This document shows, in pieces, positions 43,702-52,495 of a stretch of 64,000 bases of DNA. This DNA is from G965229605 sp965229605. Lineage in GTDB: Bacteria > Pseudomonadota > Alphaproteobacteria > CBDDJK01. The notes under the pieces were generated by a model. It ran no database searches. It had not been told where the DNA came from and was given only the letters and a program-made list of their open reading frames with translations. Every line of letters starts with the position of its first letter. Position 1 is the stretch's first letter. Both the position numbers and the translations under genes were made by a program. Location: contig OZ245892.1 in assembly GCA_965229605.1 (NCBI GenBank), positions 1,984,001 to 2,048,000 on the forward strand. The letters are read 5' to 3'.

Positions 43702-46322
43702 GTGCTTTCAACTTCCATTTGCGCGATTGAGAATTTTTTGGCCAGTTCGCTTTGAATATCGGCAATCACCGGAGTCCAGTCTCCACGGTTGCCAGGCAAT
43801 CTTTGCTTTTGCCGGAACAGCCGCAAGGCCGGATACCAGGGGCAGTCAGCGCGCGCCCCCATCCAGCGATACTCAGCCGGTTCATAAAGCATGACCCAGG
43901 TTTCCTTGCCTTGATGCCCGGCCAGATGCGCCAGCCCGCTATCCACACAAAGCACAAGATCAACCGCTTCCAGCAAGGCTGCACTGTCACGAAAATCTTT
44001 AATTTGCGCAGCCGACTTTAAATTTGGGGGGTCTTGTCTTTCGTTCATCGGGTCGATGATATCCGGGTTTGCTTGAAGATAGGCTACATCTTCAGGAAAC
44101 AATCCGGTTTGTAAATTGATCAGCCAGCCGAAATCCTTGAAGGCTTGATGATAAACGCAAAGCGGGATAGAGCGCAACCGGTCATTATGATTGACCCGGT
44201 CACCGCCGACTGTAAAGGCGATTTTGGGTCCGGGATAGGCTGCAAGATAGTCTTTCCAGAAGGCAACACGAGCCGGGTCCGGCGGGACATAGATGGGTGG
44301 TGGCACGTTTTGCGGGGTGGCTTCAAACCAGGCTGGCAGCATTTCAAGCACGCAGATGCAATCGAAATCAGGCAGATCGTCGGGATTACTGGACACGACG
44401 AGTTTTGCCTGCGGGGCCAGCGTTTCGATATAGGAGCGAATTGGCTGATAGACCGAAGCCAGATTGATGGTGACCTGCACACCTGATTGAATCAAAAGCG
44501 GGATATAGCGCAGATACTGGATCATATTGCCATAGCCATGGCGCAGAAGAACAAGCAGATGCTGGCCTTTCAGGTCTCGCCCAGGCAGCAAAATACGCTC
44601 TTGATGGCGGGCAAGAAAGCGGGTGGCGGCGGTGCTCTGGATTCCAGAACCCGGTCGCCATAATTGCGCGGTATGGCGAAAACCGTTGATCCAGTCGCCG
44701 TTATAGATTTCAAGATGGCCGAGTTCCAGCAACAGCCCGGCATGGGTGGGGTTGGTTTTAAGGGCCTGGCGGATATCTTTTTCGGCTTTATCATGCTGGC
44801 CCAGATAACGCAGGGCCTGCGCCCGAATAGCCCGAAGCGCATGCGGATCATGCGCGTTTGCGCTTTTTAACAGCTGGTCGAGATAGGTCACCATGCCTTC
44901 ATAATCGCCTGTCGATTGCAGGTGATGCAGATATTCATTGACGAAGAGGGGACGCCCGTCCAGTCGGTTCGCCTGCGTCAGAAGATCACTGGCTTGCTTG
45001 GCAAATTCCTGGCGGTTTGCCGCAAGTGTGCGTCCTGTTTCAAGGGCAGTGCTTGCTGATTCATCCTGATTTTCAGCCAGAAAATGCTGCGCCAGATGCA
45101 GGGCGATTTTATCCAGCCCGGCATCAATCTGTTGGCCTTCTGCGGCCATGCGTGCGGCTTTTTGCAGGCATTGCAGGGCAATATCGGCTTTTCCGGCTTC
45201 TTGTGCCAGCCGTGCCCGATAGCTGGCAATCAGGCCGGGGGCAGTCCCGGCTTTTTCGGCCAGATCAAACCAGTTGGCGGCAGCATCATGGAGTTTACGG
45301 CTGGCGGCAAGGATTGCCAGCAGACGGAAAAATTCCTGCCGTAAAGAGGCAGCCTTTTCACGCTTGAGTTGCGCGGTCAAAAAAGCGGTCACCCGCTCTG
45401 GCAGTTGAAAGGGGGCTGTTGGACCAATCCAGCTTCCTTGCGGGTCAGGGGTGCAGCTTGCCGGGTCAGCAGCTTTTTGGCGCAGCGAAAACAGCTGGCG
45501 CATATCGACCAGAACCTGATTGCTGATTATTTCTCCTGCACTAGCTGAGGTATTTTGCCGAAAAATTCGCAAGGCCGGATACCAGAGATGCGCGCTTCCA
45601 CTCTGGCCCCAGAAAGCATCCGGCTTGTTGCTCAGGCAACACCAGGTTTCTTTCATTTGATTGCCTGAAAGATGGACCAATTCTGATCCGGCTGTGATGG
45701 TGAAAGCGCAGAGTTCTATAATGGCGGCGACATCAACCAGCGTGAAATCGGCCTTGTCCTCCTTTAAAGAAAGCGGGTCCAGGACCCTCGAATCCTGTTG
45801 CAGCCCCCATAGATTATTCGCCTGATCGGGCAAAATCACCGCCCGTCCATAGCCGGAAAGCAAGGATCGTATTTTATCAAATGTGGCAGGAGTCACCGCT
45901 TCCCCGTCAGGTCCAAATGCAACCGCGATCAGCGGGCCTTGCGCCACATCCAACAACCCGGCCCAGTGATCAAGCACATCGGCTGGCACCGGGGCCGGGG
46001 TTGGCAAGGGCAGCAACGGCTCGCTTGCCTGACAAAAGGCCGGAATATCGCGGCTATCGGCCCTATAATCACGATCAGAAGCCTCGGCTGGATCGCCATA
46101 AACCGGGCTTTGCGGGAATAAAAGCCGCAAATACGGGGCGATATAAGAGATCAATCCTCCATCAGCTACAGGCTTGAAGCTAAAGGATAAAACCGCTCCC
46201 CCCTCTTGCAAATAGACGAAAAAACGCATGACCTGCAGAATATGTGCAAGGTTTGCCTCAAGCAGAATGTGAATATATTTCCCTTTAATCGGCGACCCCG
46301 GCTTCAAGGTGAAAGAGGTCAT
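43698..46322 (-). CDS. Large TPR protein with heptosyltransferase-like domains
   Basis: An 874-residue protein. An N-terminal region includes a GT9-like segment (ELVHLSGNQMKETWCCLSNKPDAFW). A TPR superhelix spans ~310-560 (AIRAQALRYLGQHDKAEKDIRQALKTNPTHAGLLLELGHLE). The last ~300 residues form a GT9-like glycosyltransferase domain with GQHLLVLLRHGYGNMIQYLRY, the VDSGLAHLAGHQGKETWVML donor-site motif and WMGARADCPWYPALRLFRQ. Each GT9-like half ends in a similar W..YPALR.FRQ stretch, so an internal duplication is likely. The protein encoded at 13123-14955 is a shorter relative. It overlaps both neighbours by four bases. Glycan or protein glycosylation is inferred. Confidence 0.75.
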   Translation of the reverse strand: MTSFTLKPGSPIKGKYIHILLEANLAHILQVMRFFVYLQEGGAVLSFSFKPVADGGLISYIAPYLRLLFPQSPVYGDPAEASDRDYRADSRDIPAFCQASEPLLPLPTPAPVPADVLDHWAGLLDVAQGPLIAVAFGPDGEAVTPATFDKIRSLLSGYGRAVILPDQANNLWGLQQDSRVLDPLSLKEDKADFTLVDVAAIIELCAFTITAGSELVHLSGNQMKETWCCLSNKPDAFWGQSGSAHLWYPALRIFRQNTSASAGEIISNQVLVDMRQLFSLRQKAADPASCTPDPQGSWIGPTAPFQLPERVTAFLTAQLKREKAASLRQEFFRLLAILAASRKLHDAAANWFDLAEKAGTAPGLIASYRARLAQEAGKADIALQCLQKAARMAAEGQQIDAGLDKIALHLAQHFLAENQDESASTALETGRTLAANRQEFAKQASDLLTQANRLDGRPLFVNEYLHHLQSTGDYEGMVTYLDQLLKSANAHDPHALRAIRAQALRYLGQHDKAEKDIRQALKTNPTHAGLLLELGHLEIYNGDWINGFRHTAQLWRPGSGIQSTAATRFLARHQERILLPGRDLKGQHLLVLLRHGYGNMIQYLRYIPLLIQSGVQVTINLASVYQPIRSYIETLAPQAKLVVSSNPDDLPDFDCICVLEMLPAWFEATPQNVPPPIYVPPDPARVAFWKDYLAAYPGPKIAFTVGGDRVNHNDRLRSIPLCVYHQAFKDFGWLINLQTGLFPEDVAYLQANPDIIDPMNERQDPPNLKSAAQIKDFRDSAALLEAVDLVLCVDSGLAHLAGHQGKETWVMLYEPAEYRWMGARADCPWYPALRLFRQKQRLPGNRGDWTPVIADIQSELAKKFSIAQMEVEST

Positions 46323-47614
46323 GGGTCTTTTGTTGCTTCTGTTTCTGGGGGATCAGTCTCCAGCGTTTCAATGACGCTGGATTCCTCAATCGGCACCGCA
46401 TCCGGGTGCAGGGTGGAGGCTATCGGCGAATAGCGCGCCGCCAATGGCACGAACTGGCGATCACTGTCCGGCACCTGACGCGCAAACATCCGCAGCAAGG
46501 TAAAGGCCAGCATGACCAGATGCACGCCTGCCAGAAGCAGGAAGAAAGCCATCGGCCCGGTATAGGTCATGCCAAAACCGACGATATTTGAACCCATAAT
46601 GGCCCCGGCACCATTGGCCAGCAATAAAGTGCTGCTGGCTGCCACCATCTGGCTTGGTTTCAGGAAGTCGTTGGTATGGGCCAGGCAGAGCGCGTAAATC
46701 GGAAAGGAGGCCCCGCCAAACAGAAAGCTGGCCAGTAATAAAGGCATAAGCCAGCCCAACATGCCAAAAATCATTCCGGCAACCCCGATCATAGCGGCGG
46801 CAGCGGCGGCAATCGCAATGATAATCCGGCGGTCTCCCAAGTCGGATAATTTTCCAAGTGGCCAGGTCATGACCAGACCACCCAGCGAATAGAGCGCCAG
46901 AAAGTTGGAGGCGTCGCTGACCTCAAACCCATTTTCCAGCATATAGGGCGCGCCCATCCCGACCACCGTGCCATTCCCGACTCCGACCAGCGTAATGACG
47001 ATCACGCCGAGCGGGGAGACTTTATAAAGAGTGCCAACCCCCATCCGCTCCGGTTCTTCAAAACTTGGCGTGGCCATAGCGGTCATCAGCACCGGCACGG
47101 CTGCCAGCGAGATCAGGATAGAGACAATGGTGAACAGTTGAAATCCGGTTGGCTCAAAGGCTTTAAGCAGCTGCTGACCGCCGCCAAAACCGACCAGCGT
47201 GATCACCATATAGATGGCCAGAACCTGCCCGCGACTTTCGTTACTGGCCCGGTCATTGAGCCAGCTTTCACACACGATATAAAGCCCGGCGAAGCAAAAA
47301 CCGATCAGCACCCGGAAGATAAACCAGCTATAGGGGTCAATGATCAGCGGAAACAGGATCACACAAAGCGAGGCCAGAGCCGTCAGCGCGCCGAACACCC
47401 GGACATGGCCGACGCTTGAGATCAGTTTCGGCATGGCCCATGATCCGGCGAGCAAGCCAACGAAATAGCCCCCCATGACAAAGCCGGTCATGATATTGCT
47501 GAAACTTTCAAGATTGGCGCGGACCCCGATCAAAGAGCCTTGGAGCCCGTTGCCAAGCATGATCAGCAACAGTCCGACAAACAGAACCCAGCATTGGCGA
47601 AGAGCAAGCAGCAT
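46319..47614 (-). CDS. MFS transporter (YcaD-like)
   Basis: A 431-residue major facilitator with about 12 hydrophobic segments and motifs such as VGLLAGSWAMPKLISSVGHVRVF and GGLVMTWPLGKLSDLGDRR. The C-terminal tail is hydrophilic. The frame extends upstream to 47737, but the ATG at 47614 starts immediately before the first helix and is preceded by AAGGAAA. Its stop overlaps the start of the large TPR gene. The substrate is unknown. Confidence 0.88.
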   Translation of the reverse strand: MLLALRQCWVLFVGLLLIMLGNGLQGSLIGVRANLESFSNIMTGFVMGGYFVGLLAGSWAMPKLISSVGHVRVFGALTALASLCVILFPLIIDPYSWFIFRVLIGFCFAGLYIVCESWLNDRASNESRGQVLAIYMVITLVGFGGGQQLLKAFEPTGFQLFTIVSILISLAAVPVLMTAMATPSFEEPERMGVGTLYKVSPLGVIVITLVGVGNGTVVGMGAPYMLENGFEVSDASNFLALYSLGGLVMTWPLGKLSDLGDRRIIIAIAAAAAAMIGVAGMIFGMLGWLMPLLLASFLFGGASFPIYALCLAHTNDFLKPSQMVAASSTLLLANGAGAIMGSNIVGFGMTYTGPMAFFLLLAGVHLVMLAFTLLRMFARQVPDSDRQFVPLAARYSPIASTLHPDAVPIEESSVIETLETDPPETEATKDP

Positions 47615-47896
47615 GGTCGCGGTTTCCTTAAGGGGGCTAGAGTCAAAGCAAAGCGGTTTAAACCGGGCAAAACAGCACAAAAACGGGTCAAAAAACAGAA
47701 GATAGCGGAAAATAAAGCACAAGATATTTGGCAACAAACAAACACGAGAATAAAACTGCTTTATATCAAATTTATCGATTCACCAAACCCGATTTTGCAT
47801 ACCCGTCAAATTTTTATGCGCTTCAAGTTTTTACGGGCTTTATGGCTTGGCCTATTGACCCTTTGTCCCGTTTTCCTTAAAGAGGACCCGGATAGA

Positions 47897-47972
47897 GGGC
47901 ACTTAGCTCAGCTGGTAGAGCATTCGACTTTTAATCGAACGGTCACAGGTTCGAATCCTGTAGTGCCCACCA
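47897..47972 (+). tRNA. tRNA-Lys (anticodon UUU)
   Basis: The acceptor stem GGGCACT pairs with AGTGCCC. The D-arm is TAGCTCAGCTGGTAGAGC, the anticodon loop CTTTTAA contains anticodon TTT, and the T-arm is ACAGGTTCGAATCCTGT. The CCA is encoded (47970-47972), followed by a T-run that may end transcription. Confidence 0.98.
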
Positions 47973-48001
47973 TTTTTTAGCCCTGATCCTGACAGATTAA
48001 T

Positions 48002-49153
48002 ATGATGATCACGGATAATCCGCTTATCAAGCGCGCTGTTATAGCCGTATTGGGCCTGTTTCTGCTGTATAGCTCCCCCGCGCATACTCAAGAAATCTAT
48101 CAATCCGATCAGCATACCTTTAGGCTTGTCGAGGTCACCAGCGGGCTGGACTATCCGTGGGGGCTGGATTTTCTGCCAGACGGCACCATGCTGGTCACTG
48201 AAAAGACCGAGGCCCAGTTGCGCCTGGTCAAAGCAAATGGCCAGCTTGACCCGCGCCCGATTGCAGGCTTGCCAAAAAATATCAAAACCGGCGGTCAGGG
48301 TGGCCTTCTTGATGTGGTTGTGCATCCAGATTTTGCGCGTAACCAATTGATTTATCTCTCTTATTCAGGAAGTGGGCGCGGCGGGGCCGGAACCGAAGTC
48401 ATCCGCGCCAGGCTCACTGAAAATCGTCTGGAAGATGTGAAGGTTATTTTTACCGTCGACCCTAAAACAGGAGGCCGGGCGCATTACGGCTCACGGCTTG
48501 TTTTTGCCGATGATGGTACGCTTTTTATTACAATCGGTGACCGCTATAATTATCGCGATGAAGCCCAGAACCCGGGAAATCACCTTGGAACGGTTATCCG
48601 GCTTAATGAGGATGGCTCTATTCCAGCCGATAATCCCTTTGTCAATAAAGCCGGGCATAAGCCTGAAATCTATTCCTATGGGCACCGCAACCCGCAAGGG
48701 CTGGCCCTGCGCTCCAACAAAATCATGTGGATGCATGAACATGGTCCGCGCGGCGGTGACGAGGTCAATATCCTGGATAAACCCGGCGCAAATTACGGCT
48801 GGCCAGCCATTACCTACGGGATCAATTATATCGGGACCATTATTTCTGACAAAACCCATATGGAGGGGATGGAACAGCCGGTCATTCACTGGACTCCGTC
48901 GATTGCCCCAAGCGGCATGGCTTTTTATAACGGTGACCGCTTCCCCAACTGGAAAGATGATATTTTTGTCGGCGCGCTGGCCGGGGCGCATCTTCGACGC
49001 CTTGAACTGGAGGGCGATCAGGTGGTCGAACAGGAAATCCTGCTTGAAAACTACGCCCGTATCCGTGATGTCGTCAATGGCCCCGATGGCTACCTCTATT
49101 TCATCATTGATGACAATGACGGCAAAATCCTCCGCCTCGAACCCGCAGAGTAA
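48002..49153 (+). CDS. PQQ-dependent sugar dehydrogenase (soluble aldose dehydrogenase family)
   Basis: A 383-residue exported protein with signal (~10-30) and six-bladed propeller features of the YliI/Asd glucose/sorbosone dehydrogenase family: GLDYPWGLDFLPDGTMLVTEK, GQGGLLDVVVHPDF, GGRAHYGSRLVFADDGTLFITIGDR with the catalytic His, SYGHRNPQGLAL, EHGPRGGDEVN and PSIAPSGMAFY. It oxidises aldoses with PQQ. Like XoxF, it needs PQQ, but no pqq biosynthesis genes lie in the window. The start is one of two tandem ATGs. Confidence 0.93.
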   Translation: MMITDNPLIKRAVIAVLGLFLLYSSPAHTQEIYQSDQHTFRLVEVTSGLDYPWGLDFLPDGTMLVTEKTEAQLRLVKANGQLDPRPIAGLPKNIKTGGQGGLLDVVVHPDFARNQLIYLSYSGSGRGGAGTEVIRARLTENRLEDVKVIFTVDPKTGGRAHYGSRLVFADDGTLFITIGDRYNYRDEAQNPGNHLGTVIRLNEDGSIPADNPFVNKAGHKPEIYSYGHRNPQGLALRSNKIMWMHEHGPRGGDEVNILDKPGANYGWPAITYGINYIGTIISDKTHMEGMEQPVIHWTPSIAPSGMAFYNGDRFPNWKDDIFVGALAGAHLRRLELEGDQVVEQEILLENYARIRDVVNGPDGYLYFIIDDNDGKILRLEPAE

Positions 49154-49254
49154 AGTTTGCAAATGTCTTATATAACCAAGTTTTGGATTATTATGGAATG
49201 CATGAAAAAATCACGCATTAATCAATTAAAGCAGCGGGTTAGAAAGAATATGAG

Positions 49255-50697
49255 CTAGTTATCCAGGACAGCCCGAAAACGACGAAGAAGTTCATCATCC
49301 TTAGAAAAGTTCTCTTTTCTCAATCTTCGGGCTTCCCGGATCAATCGGAGGTTATTCGCGGTTGTTTCAATTTCCATTGGAGATGGACGACAAGCTATCA
49401 ATCGCTCAAATGTTCGGTCTGCCATTTCCCAATCACCGATAAGTGATTGTAATTCTAACTCCGTAGCAATCAACCAGTAATCATCCCCATTGTCTCGCCC
49501 GACGGCAAACAGAACCGTTGGCAGCAAAATCTTTAATCTCTGCGGATCATCCCAACCCCAGCGAACAAACCGCAAAGTAACTTCATTTACGCCGGGATAA
49601 TAATCTCTGGGATCACTGGCAAACCCGCGTTCATACCAATGGATAGACATCCCCAAATATTCCATTGCTTTTGGAGAACCATTATGTAAATTCTTCAACA
49701 CCACGTCATGATTATCTTTGCTATCGTTATAGCCAGCTGCTTCCTGATAGCGGTCTTTGAAAATACGCCCTATGATTCCGCACGTTTCAGGGTCTTCCCC
49801 ATTTCTGTCAATCAATGAACGCATTTCGCGTTCGGCAACAATTCGATCCTGGCCTTGATTCCGCCGATTCAGAGCCAATGCGCGTTGTTGGGCTAGAGTA
49901 ACTGGGAGCGATAAACCGCTGTCGATAACAGCTGTCGACAAGCGAATCATTTCTTCCCAGCATTTATTTGCACGATGGGCAAACATCATCTCCGTATACA
50001 AAGAAACATTTGTTTCATTTGGTGCCTTCAATTCACTTTCAATGTTGTTGAGAATCTCAGCTGCGGCCTCTTTAGTTGCCTCTGCCTTCGCATCTTTAAT
50101 ATATCCAACAAACTTAGCGACCTCTTCCATTTTTTCCATAAAGGCACCAGAGGCGGTTTGGGGTAGCTGGGCCAGCTGAACCTCCGGGAGAAGTTGCTTT
50201 AAAGGGCTATCCACCATCGTTTCTCGCGATTGGATCGCGTGTTGTAGTCTGCGTTTTATGTCTGTTTTTAGCTTCTTCCTGGAATCCTCTGTCAATTTAC
50301 CTCGCATGAGAGAGTAGGGGACGGCCCGGACTCCTGCGAGATCAAAAGGAATTGATTCTGTATCTGCAGAAATAAGAATAGTTGACCTGGGTTTCGCGCA
50401 ATGCCGCACACCCACTTCATAGAATACATTTGGATTTTGTAGAGTTAGGTCTGCGATAACAATTTCCGCGAGTAGCAGGCGTTCATATACGTCCCTCATA
50501 ATCAGGCCACCGCGTGCTTCTTCGTCACCTCTAATCGACCGCAGTCCAAACTCTTCGATGGCGGGTGCGATTGCGCTTTCATAGATGTTGTCAAAATCAA
50601 TCGTAGAAAAAAGTCGCGAACCTCGTCTTTTGCCGAATGGCATCGCAACAAAGACAAGTGGGGTTAAATCACTTGAGGACCGTGGCATAAAAATCAT
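49255..50697 (-). CDS. Deoxyribosyltransferase-like and TRAFs-binding-like domain protein (defence-associated)
   Basis: A 480-residue protein. The first ~115 residues resemble the nucleoside-2-deoxyribosyltransferase/TIR-like fold, with LVFVAMPFG (14-22), EIVIADLTLQNPNVFYEVGVRH (79-99), and Glu94 as the candidate nucleophile. Residues ~200-480 are helical repeats resembling the bacterial TRAFs-binding (MAP3K-type) region, with WYERGFASDPRDYYPGVNEVT. Such fusions occur in prokaryotic conflict systems. It is the last gene of the five-gene operon, 21 bases after the small TIR gene, and is AT-richer than its neighbours. A second ATG lies nine bases in (50688). It may be a sensor-effector that hydrolyses nucleotides. 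Confidence 0.7.
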   Translation of the reverse strand: MIFMPRSSSDLTPLVFVAMPFGKRRGSRLFSTIDFDNIYESAIAPAIEEFGLRSIRGDEEARGGLIMRDVYERLLLAEIVIADLTLQNPNVFYEVGVRHCAKPRSTILISADTESIPFDLAGVRAVPYSLMRGKLTEDSRKKLKTDIKRRLQHAIQSRETMVDSPLKQLLPEVQLAQLPQTASGAFMEKMEEVAKFVGYIKDAKAEATKEAAAEILNNIESELKAPNETNVSLYTEMMFAHRANKCWEEMIRLSTAVIDSGLSLPVTLAQQRALALNRRNQGQDRIVAEREMRSLIDRNGEDPETCGIIGRIFKDRYQEAAGYNDSKDNHDVVLKNLHNGSPKAMEYLGMSIHWYERGFASDPRDYYPGVNEVTLRFVRWGWDDPQRLKILLPTVLFAVGRDNGDDYWLIATELELQSLIGDWEMADRTFERLIACRPSPMEIETTANNLRLIREARRLRKENFSKDDELLRRFRAVLDN

Positions 50698-50718
50698 CCA
50701 TACTTTTAAAATGAAACA

Positions 50719-51195
50719 TTATTTCTTTGAAAGCACCTTATCGACATCTGACCAAGGCACAACCTTTATCCCGTTTTGTTTCACAGAATCCGGTATATTT
50801 GCAGGCGGCTTATCACCCGCATAAAAGGCGACAACGTCCTTTCCTAATTTAAGGCTTTGCGTAACTTCCCAATCTACCCACTTACTGTTAGCCGAATGAT
50901 TAGTCAGATATACGGCTGTCATTGATGATTGCTTAATTCGCTGGGAAATTTGTTGTTTGATATAAGGATCATTTTCGCTGTCAAAAGGCTTTTTTACAGA
51001 TCGGTCTATGAATTCGATATCTGATTTTTCGTTTTTTGCCGACGCACGAAATAGATTAACAGAATCCAAATCTTCGTGAGCAAAGCTGATGAACAAATTC
51101 CGCCGCTCTCTTGCAGATTCGAATGTTTCACGCGCCTTTTTTTCTGCTTCATTGTTTGATGGCCATCTTACTGAACCGCCACTTCCACCACCCAT
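50719..51195 (-). CDS. Small TIR-domain protein with glycine-rich N-terminus
   Basis: A 158-residue protein starting MGGGSGGSVRWPS and then a TIR-like (ThsB-type) domain: LFISFAHED (34-42), ISQRIKQSSMTAVYLTNHS and SKWVDWEV (104-111) with Glu110 the candidate catalytic residue. The start is certain: GGAGG, overlapping the end of the QueC-like gene, lies seven bases before the ATG, and only two bases separate its ATG from the QueC-like stop. After removal of Met, glycine would be exposed. QueC-like partners are reported to modify such N-termini, so it is the likely substrate. It is the fourth gene of the defence operon. Confidence 0.82.
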   Translation of the reverse strand: MGGGSGGSVRWPSNNEAEKKARETFESARERRNLFISFAHEDLDSVNLFRASAKNEKSDIEFIDRSVKKPFDSENDPYIKQQISQRIKQSSMTAVYLTNHSANSKWVDWEVTQSLKLGKDVVAFYAGDKPPANIPDSVKQNGIKVVPWSDVDKVLSKK

Positions 51196-51197
51196 AG

Positions 51198-51788
51198 TTA
51201 CACCTCCAATCCTTTATATTCCAAGCAGGCGATACATCTGCCGCAGGGTGTTTCCTTCCCTTCGTGACAGGAATAGACATCCGAAACACCCAGCTTTTTT
51301 GCCAATTTCAATACATCACCTTTGTTCATATGTTTTAGCGGGGCGAGGATTTCAAGTGGAGCCCCGAGTGAGGTCGTTAAAACAGTTTGCGCCTGCGTTA
51401 TAAAATCCGTTGTTTGATCTGGGAAAACCGCCATTTGATCATGGAGCAAACCGATACCAATAACGCTGCTACCGACCTCATAGGCATAGGATGCAGCGAA
51501 AGTAAGGAACAATAGATTTCTGTTCGGGAGAAATGCCTCTTCGAACGTGTCTTTTTCGTCACAAGTTAGCCCACTTGAGACAACTTCGGACATTCCAGAG
51601 ATATTCATTATTTTGGGCACCGGGATGTCAAGTAATGCATACGTGCGATCTATTGCTGCGCGTTCCTGCTCGCGCGCCTTTTGACCGTAATCAATAAACA
51701 GGGGATATATTTCGCAACCCTGCTGTATTGCCAAAAGTGCCATCACTGTTGAATCGAGTCCGCCGGATACGAGTGGGACGATCTTCAA
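51198..51788 (-). CDS. QueC-like enzyme of a defence operon
   Basis: This is a 196-residue member of the QueC family. QueC makes preQ0 (7-cyano-7-deazaguanine) through an adenylating PP-loop. It has SGGLDST (8-14), PNRNLLFLTFAASYA (88-102) and the zinc-binding CHEGKETPCGRCIAC (Cys174, Cys182, Cys185, Cys188). The neighbours are TIR, TGT-like and OGG-like genes, not queD, queE or queF, so it is not part of a queuosine pathway here. It overlaps the OGG-like gene by four bases. Relatives in type IV CBASS and Qat systems act on partner proteins; the same is inferred here. Confidence 0.9.
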   Translation of the reverse strand: MKIVPLVSGGLDSTVMALLAIQQGCEIYPLFIDYGQKAREQERAAIDRTYALLDIPVPKIMNISGMSEVVSSGLTCDEKDTFEEAFLPNRNLLFLTFAASYAYEVGSSVIGIGLLHDQMAVFPDQTTDFITQAQTVLTTSLGAPLEILAPLKHMNKGDVLKLAKKLGVSDVYSCHEGKETPCGRCIACLEYKGLEV

Positions 51789-52495
51789 TGCACAGCCTCC
51801 TTTTTGATCACTCTCATCATCATCCAGATTGACCAGTCGAGTTGGCCCAAAGGAAGGTCAAGAAACCGGGCATATCGAATTAACTCATCTTCAAGAGAAT
51901 AATATTTGTGAGGTGAAATCTGTTTGGAATTTGGCACGTTGCCTATACCCAGGATTTTCATATAGTCCAGTATGTGTGTGTCTATGATTGCAATTTCGTC
52001 AGAGAAACCTGTGTCACGGACAAACATACTGGCTTGCTTTGCTCCCATGCCATCAACCCACTCAATCAATTGCCCACGGAGCTCTTTAGGACATCGACTG
52101 GACTGGAGCATCCCGGACAAAGTTCTCCCTGTTTCAAAAAACCTTTGCGAGGTGGCAGCTAGCTGCTTTGCTTTTATTTTAGGGAATCTATAGCGTCGTT
52201 TTTTCTGCTTGATCAAGAGAGAACCCTGCAAAACTTCAAAAAGTTGTTCTTCATGTTCTGCAGTAGCTATCCGACTGCAGGAGAGTGGCAGAAGCCCTCT
52301 ACCCACGAGGGCCGTTGAAAACGCGACAGCGGTTTCAAATTCGACCTGGCTGGACAATATTGCTCTTACGGCTTTCTCCCACAAATCTCTTTCATCGTGA
52401 ATATTGCGTGATCTCTTCGAATAGTGAAATGCGGGTAAATATCTGCATAATTCAATGACGCTTCGTTCGATTGTCAAAGGGGAAACCTGGCTCAT
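51785..52495 (-). CDS. OGG-like HhH-GPD DNA glycosylase family protein of a defence operon
   Basis: A 236-residue helix-hairpin-helix protein with the glycosylase/lyase pattern AILSSQVEFETA (~45-56) and, in the GPD region, GMGAKQASMFVRDTG with Lys153 and IIDTHIL with Asp172, the two catalytic residues expected of 8-oxoguanine glycosylases. It is closest in style to archaeal-type OGG proteins found with QueC- and TGT-like genes. Four-base overlaps with both neighbours imply coupled translation. Its real target may be modified guanine in another molecule rather than oxidised DNA. Confidence 0.8.
   Translation of the reverse strand: MSQVSPLTIERSVIELCRYLPAFHYSKRSRNIHDERDLWEKAVRAILSSQVEFETAVAFSTALVGRGLLPLSCSRIATAEHEEQLFEVLQGSLLIKQKKRRYRFPKIKAKQLAATSQRFFETGRTLSGMLQSSRCPKELRGQLIEWVDGMGAKQASMFVRDTGFSDEIAIIDTHILDYMKILGIGNVPNSKQISPHKYYSLEDELIRYARFLDLPLGQLDWSIWMMMRVIKKEAVH

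Noticed and set aside
51198..51788. QueC as a housekeeping queuosine biosynthesis gene
   Set aside because: No queD, queE or queF is adjacent, the gene is embedded by 4-base overlaps in a TIR operon, and composition is island-like.
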